Source: Sipunculus nudus
Lineage: Eukaryota > Annelida > Sipuncula > Golfingiida > Sipunculidae
Direction: 5' to 3'
DNA length: 64,000 bases
Assembly: GCA_026874595.1 (NCBI GenBank)
Contig: CM049313.1
Span: forward strand, 57,059,159-57,123,158
Made by a program: the position numbers and the translations under genes. The notes beneath the pieces were generated by a model, which had not been told where the DNA came from, did no database searches, and saw nothing but the letters and a program-made list of their open reading frames with translations. This document shows, piece after piece, positions 59,414 to 64,000 of the stretch. Position 1 is the stretch's first letter; every line of letters begins with the position of its first letter.

Positions 59414-61053
59414 TTATCCCAGCTTAAACCCATCAAAGTTTACTTGGAATTTAATAATTCCCTGCTGCCGCTTAGTAGACTTGGTAGTGACTAGCTTTGG
59501 AAGAACACCTAGAATGGATTCAGCCCCAACTGAACGAATCTCTTCCACCGCAGGTTCCACAAAAGCATATGTCAACAGATGTCTTGTTGACCTTCGAAGG
59601 AACTGAATATCATAATCCCCATCCTCATCTTTTGGCGTCTTCACCAATCCCACATACTGCACCGTGCTACGCTTTCGTGCAAAATCAACAAGGACATAAT
59701 CTCCAGGCTCAGGTTCCTTTTCTTCAAATAGAGCACATGGTTCCTCCGTGTCCTCTTCCGAGCTGCTGTCTTCTTGGTGGTCTAACTGAGAATGTGCAGC
59801 CCTTATATTTTGGAATTTGAGCTTTTTGGCCACTGCAGGCATAGTTTTTTTATTGCTTTTCTCAGCAGCTATCCTGTCCCGCTCAGGGGTGTCGGTTACA
59901 ATGGTGCTTTTGGCCCGTTTCCTTTTGGTGGTCTGCTTCCGCTCTGGGGCTTTTGGGAAAGGTCGAATCATATCTGGAGAGCAGTATCCATTCAAAGATC
60001 GCTGAGGCTTGTTAACAATCGTAGCTACAGATGGTGAACTAGCAATGATTGGAACCTGTGTCAGGGAACTGCTCTGGGGCTGTGGTTTGATGTTAACAGA
60101 GGGTTTTGCCTGAACATGGACAGAAGATCCGGCCTCGACATCAGTTGTACGCCCAGACTGTGGTTGAGTGGTGGACGGCGGTGGCTGGACATCAGCTGAA
60201 GGCCCAGGCTGTGGTTGGGTGGGGGACGGTGGCTCGATATCAGCTGAAGGCCCAGGCTGCGGTTGGGTGGTTGACGGCGGTGGCTCGAAACCAGCTGAAG
60301 GCCCATTCTGCGGTTGGGTGGTGGACGGCAGTGGCTCGACATCAGCTGGAGATCCAGGCTGTGGTTGAGTTGTAGATGGCGGTGGCTCGATATTGGCTGA
60401 CGCTGCAAGAGGTGGTTGAGTGGCTGGTGGCTGCTTGTCACTCAGTGGCCTGTCTGTTGGCATAGAGGAGAGGAAGACATCATCTGGATATATATTCCTA
60501 TTCATTGGATATATACCAGTCTTCTGAAAACCAGCTGTAATGTTTGCAGGATTGAAGGCTTTGTAGTAGGCTTGTGCACTCAGTGCAGATATTTCATAAA
60601 TGCTAATAGCTCTACCAGGGTGGCTAAGCATCCATTCATTACAAGCAGTGTTGTAGTACCTCTTGAATGGTCCGTACATGCTGACGTCAAGAGGCTGCAT
60701 CCTGTGGCTACAGTGTGGGGGATATGTTAGGATTATCAGTCCTTTTTCCTTTGCAAGGTCAATGGTTTCTAGACCTAGATGGCTTCATGGTTGTCCATCA
60801 CAAGAAGGCCAGGGTTATCTTTCGACACGTTCATGTGTTCTAAGAAATGTTTCAGAACACTAGGAAAAAGCTGACTATTCATCCATCCTGAAGGAGCTGC
60901 TAAACCCAGGCTGCCGTTAGGTGCACCCGCAAGCATGTGCTGTCTAAAGTTCACCCTTGGGAAAATGTACGCAGGTGGCAAGGACGTGCCAATGGCATTC
61001 ACACAGCAGCACATTGTTACAAGCGTGCCCCGTTCTGCAGAAGGACAGAAATA
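59414..61053 (-). pseudogene. pogo-like DDE transposase, catalytic half with proline repeats and C-terminal domain
   Basis: From 61053 the - frame reads SAERGTLVTMCCCVNAIGTS, then PPAYIFPRVNF and LLVMDNHEA (second catalytic Asp). A single missing base near 60782 shifts frame; the next frame continues LETIDLAKEKGLIILTYPPH and QPLDVSMYGPFKRYY (third catalytic Asp). The part with the first catalytic Asp is absent. After the DDE end (MNRNIYPDDVFLS) come about five 19-20-residue repeats (PPPSTTQPQPGPSADVEP; DNA 60115-60385), a basic NLS-like KRKRAKS, and a C-terminal domain (about residues 330-410 of the 428-residue frame from 60700) with GDYVLVDFARKR and YVGLVKTPKDEDGDYDIQFL. It would cut and join at TA sites if intact. 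Confidence 0.88.
60115..60385 (-). repeat. Coding minisatellite, 57-60-bp units
   Basis: Five units of about 57-60 bp (core GGTTGGGTGGTGGACGGCGG on the + strand) encode Pro/Ser/Thr/Gln-rich repeats inside the transposase frame. Unit length stays a multiple of three and the frame stays open, so repeats expanded without breaking the protein. Confidence 0.85.
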
Positions 61054-61450
61054 TGTCCCTTGTACTTCTGTTTATATGCATTATTATTTTTTATAACAAA
61101 GTCAATTTTAAAACTCATTTGAAATCCTTAATATTTCCTAAATTAAGAAAAGTGAAACGAGTCTCTTTATCGTTTATTGTTAATGCATGTCTAGTCGTCT
61201 TTCTTTCCTAGGTTTTGACACATTATATTGTTAATTACCTTTTATTTATAAATGGCATACAATTTTTTACATTTTTATGTAATAAAAGTGAATGTTGTAA
61301 TTTCTAGTTAAGACTAAGACCTTTTTGTCTTATTTACTTCATATTTAGAGATATATTGTCTTATTTACTTCACGCAATGAACTTTTGTCATATTTACCCC
61401 TTTACCTTTTTATATACAAACCATAGTAACTTATTCATCCATTTTAATTA
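61054..61450 (-). other. Non-coding gap inside the transposase
   Basis: AT-rich sequence replaces the part of the protein with the CENP-B-type second DNA-binding half and the first catalytic Asp. A 3' splice-like TTTCTGTCCTTCTGCAG ends at 61044, but joining it to the donor-like CAG|GTTTAT near 61481 gives an early stop. I conclude internal deletion rather than a working intron. Confidence 0.5.
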
Positions 61451-61705
61451 TTAATACTTTTTATATGATAGGAGAGTATAAACCTGTTTTGTCACGTGAC
61501 TCCTTTTGTAAGATATTGTTGTGCCGTGCTCCCTTGCTGCCTGGGTCTCTTTCACGTAGCGGGTTATTGTCGCTCTGCTGAGCCCGTAATCTCTTGCTAC
61601 AGCCCTAACTGGACGGTTTTTGTTGACGACCTCCTCGACTGCTCTTCTCATAACATCGGCAGTGAAGAGCCCTCTGTTGCTTTTTCGGACTTTTGTCCGG
61701 GGCAT
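61451..61705 (-). pseudogene. pogo-like transposase N-terminal HTH fragment
   Basis: The start ATG is chosen at 61705 (MPRTKVRKSNRGLF) because the family's DNA-binding domain begins here; the in-frame ATG at 61843 only adds unrelated residues. A psq-type helix-turn-helix follows (ADVMRRAVEEVVNKNRPVRA, then YGLSRATITRYVKE, about residues 14-57). It would bind the terminal and subterminal motifs. The homologous reading fades after AAREHG and the frame stops at 61451, so only the DNA-binding part remains. Confidence 0.8.
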
Positions 61706-61943
61706 ATTGATAGTCCTGAAATTATGTTTAAAAGTATCACTATCACATATTATGGCTAAACGAATACTACAGTTGGGACCTATACTAAGCAAATTGCTCA
61801 TCTGGGCAGTTGGCAGCATGATACTTGGCATAATGCCAAACAAACTATGTGATAACCTATAAATGCCAATACCAACTTTAACTTTGAAGTACTAACACCG
61901 TCCTTCCTAAAGGAAATTGGGGCAAAGTGGTTTTGATAACCTA

Positions 61944-62021
61944 TGGGGACCAATGAGCCACGTCCATGGGGACCAATAAGCCACGTGGCTCATTGGTCCC
62001 CAAGGGGCTCATTGGTCCCCA
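61944..62021. promoter_or_regulatory. Cluster of subterminal transposase-binding-like motifs with a 36-bp palindrome
   Basis: Four copies of TGGGGACCAATGAGCCA or its complement lie within 78 bp. Two meet head-to-head at CCAC|GTGG to form a palindrome at 61967-62002 with one mismatch between 18-nt arms. The motif shares GGGG(A/T)CC(A/G)ATG(A/G)GCCA with the inner terminal repeat, so a transposase-binding role is inferred. Confidence 0.7.
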
Positions 62022-62414
62022 TGCCCAGTGGCTCATAGGAACCCAACACACTTTTTCCTACTTGAATCTTCTATTCCACAAAACCATATGGACTACAGAA
62101 AAATGGTCTAGTTCAACGTTTAGCCAAGGCATCTTTACAACACATGGACATACTCGGCATCTATGTATGGCCAGGAATCATGTGGACATCAAAAACGTTC
62201 AACAATGTCTAAAAATTACAAAATGACATGCAAAACTTACTTTTTTCTGTGAGACGCGAATCAATGGCGCCAAAGCAGTGATGACAATATGGCAGAAGGT
62301 CAGGTGACTTGCAGTTCTGTTGGTAATCAACAGAGGTCAGTAGCTGCTTGAAATGGGCAACATAGTGACATGGCTCATTGGTCCCCATGGCCCATCGGAC
62401 CCCAGCCTCCCCTA

Positions 62415-62838
62415 CCAGTTTTAAATAAGAACTGTGTTATATGTGTCATCGATTATGGCAAAATGAGTTATAAAATATACATGAACAATGTATAAGCAAT
62501 AGGCCTACATAACACGCCCAAATAACAACGCCTTCCTGACAATCACACTGCAATCCTTATAAACATCTAATACTTAACCTATAAGGTATGGTATTCGTGT
62601 ATATACCATGCAGATATTATGTTCACAACAACGTTTATAGTTACCTTTTTATCACAACGATACAGATCAGATTCCTTTGCTGTGAAGGTATCAGATGGCA
62701 ATAAAAAATATTAATACCATAAAAAAAGTATCAGTTCATAGGTCCCGCTGGTATAGATAACATATAGAATAGTCCTTAAATAAAAGGAGGATTTTTTTAT
62801 ATCAAACTATACTAATATAAAATATGTGTTGGTCTTTC
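62415..62838. other. Unassigned stretch
   Basis: Nothing recognised. Confidence 0.35.
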
Positions 62839-62839
62839 T

Positions 62840-62877
62840 GCTCTCTCTCTCACTCTCTCTCTCTCTCTCTCTCTCTC
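62840..62877. repeat. (CT)n microsatellite
   Basis: About 38 bp of CT repeat with one CA interruption. Confidence 0.95.
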
Positions 62878-64000
62878 AAATATATACTAGTATACCACTC
62901 ACACCAGCTTCAAATTAATGACCCAGTACAGGGAAGAATAGCATTTTATACAGGTCACGACCAGTAACAGCAGTGGGTGTTGTAGTTAGTGTTTTTGATT
63001 CTACAAAGACAGTTATAATAATATATAATACAAGACCAGCACAGGCGGGCGGTCTGTGTGACATATACTCTTTAAACAAAGGTATAGAACATACAGTTCC
63101 GGGGAGAATAATAACAAAACGCATCTTTAATAGTTCTCCTGCACAGGTTTTAGATACATACTGAAGAACAATGGATTGCTGAGGAGAATAGAATACCTTG
63201 TACACATGTTAATAATATCTACCTGTTTAGTGTGTACATCTAATAACAGTAGCCTTATATAACATATAATAAGATGATATGTGTTCAACTCAGTGATTCA
63301 AGCAAGGAGTTTTAATGGAAAGTAGTGCGTGAGCACTCGGACATCAAAGGCTGCCGGCCAAGATGTTCCCAGATTTTTATTGCCCTATCCTAATGTTCGG
63401 CTATTGTACCCCACTCTCCCGCTTATCTTGACACCTCGTTAAGTCCCGCCGTGCGAATTGCCTGGTCGGATGTGGTCTGCGCTCGTGAGAGCAAAACCTA
63501 CGTCGATCTGACAACGCGAATGTGATTTACATTAAAACTTCTTGATTCAAGTAACTGCGTAACTGTTATTACACGTTCAGTTGAACAGGAGCTAATGATC
63601 TTTCAATTCCTGGCCTGCTGCGTTCGGAACCACTCGTGTTTTAGGGTAATCACGAGATGGGAAGTGGTGAACACGACATGAGAGCGTTCAGGAGCAACTG
63701 GGAAATAACATGGTGTTCCTAAAATTATAACATTATATATAGTATAGTATAAAGGGATAGGTCCAAACACACTATGAAAAAATAATTAAGCATAAATCTC
63801 AAAAGAGGGACGTGTTCCTTTTCTGAATAAAACTACTCAGAACTACTATGAAGTTAAGTTTTGTCTCCCGATGCGTTGTTTAGGATGCCGCCATATTTGC
63901 TTGCATGGTCAAGGACGCCAAGTCGATGCCGAGAAAAATTCTCCATTTGGCGAGTGGTAAACACGACATCCGAGCTGTAGCGAACCATTTTCTCTTGATT
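62878..64000. other. Right-end stretch, no gene supported
   Basis: Overlapping frames on both strands at 62915-63205 lack family resemblance. GTGGTGAACACGACATGAGA (63664) and GTGGTAAACACGACATCCGA (63952) form a short direct pair, and nearby TGCCGGCCAAGATG/TGCCGCCATATTTG phrases are also similar. This may be a diverged local repeat. Confidence 0.35.

Larger units (their letters stand above)
59087..62412 (-). mobile_element. pogo-superfamily DNA transposon, 3326 bp, with TIRs and TA duplication
   Basis: Left end: TA|GGGGGAGCTGGGGTCCGATG then AGCCAT. Right end read inward: TA|GGGGAGGCTGGGGTCCGATG then GGCCAT. TA flanks both ends (59085-59086, 62413-62414). A TGGGGACCAATGAGCCA motif, related to the inner part of the terminal repeat, recurs once or twice near the left end (59271-59287 and a variant at 59305) and five times near the right (61944, 61967, 61985, 62003, 62371). 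The transposase reads from right to left, so the motif cluster lies upstream of it. The transposase is broken, so the copy is non-autonomous now. Confidence 0.9.

Noticed and set aside
60061..60441. Alternative - and + strand frames over the transposase repeat region
   Set aside because: They are shadows of the in-frame proline-rich repeats of the 428-residue reading.
61043..61482. Possible intron joining the HTH part to the DDE part of the transposase
   Set aside because: The splice-like sites give a stop within a few codons and the region with the first catalytic Asp would still be missing.

Overview
This window is eukaryotic nuclear DNA from an invertebrate, most likely a bivalve mollusc. 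The evidence is AT-rich sequence with long intergenic stretches, spliced genes with GT-AG introns, many TA, GA and GT microsatellites, unusually many long poly-C/poly-G runs, and dispersed repeats of kinds I know from bivalve genomes: AGCTCAGCTGAC-type interspersed repeats, a 'GTGACCTTGACC' repeat block, and tRNA-derived SINEs including one with a MetaSINE-like core. The species cannot be named from this window alone. No rRNA gene, intact tRNA gene, CRISPR array or bacterial-type operon was seen.

Only one cellular gene is clear: a two-pore-domain (K2P/TWIK-type) potassium channel on the + strand. It has three coding exons (42341-42800, 45260-45402, 45992-46522) whose phases join exactly into 377 residues with two pore loops and four membrane segments. 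Intron 1 is about 2.5 kb; intron 2 is about 0.6 kb and carries TA and GA microsatellites.

The rest is mostly mobile-element and repeat landscape. From left to right: a nested mosaic of one interspersed repeat family (1-6.6 kb, another copy at 7.9-9.2 kb); a GC-richer stretch with an NRF1-like site and a possible orphan first exon (9.3-9.9 kb); a MetaSINE-like SINE (10.8 kb); a 'GTGACCTTGACC' repeat block (12.0-12.8 kb); a non-autonomous pogo/Tigger-like element with TA target duplication (13.29-14.26 kb); a decayed L1/Tx1-like LINE on the - strand (19.0-23.0 kb); a dispersed repeat at 24.7 kb with its partner at 40.4 kb; a 27.9-28.9 kb repeat cluster; a 29.3-34.1 kb zone of diverged segmental duplications; a 5'-truncated LINE with a 14-bp target-site duplication (30.69-32.84 kb); and two blocks of a 58-bp minisatellite (33.2-35.5 kb).

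Right of the channel gene lie a CR1/L2-like LINE remnant (51.5-51.9 kb), a long near-perfect foldback (53.15-53.36 kb), two inverted arrays of one ~160-bp tandem repeat (53.9-54.4 and 57.6-58.1 kb), a GCGC-rich patch (55.2-55.6 kb) and a candidate solo LTR (55.8-56.5 kb). The best-defined element is a 3.3-kb pogo-superfamily DNA transposon (59087-62412). It has matched terminal inverted repeats, a TA target duplication, clustered copies of a 17-bp motif that is also related to the termini, and a broken - strand transposase fused to a proline-rich repeat region and an unusual C-terminal domain.
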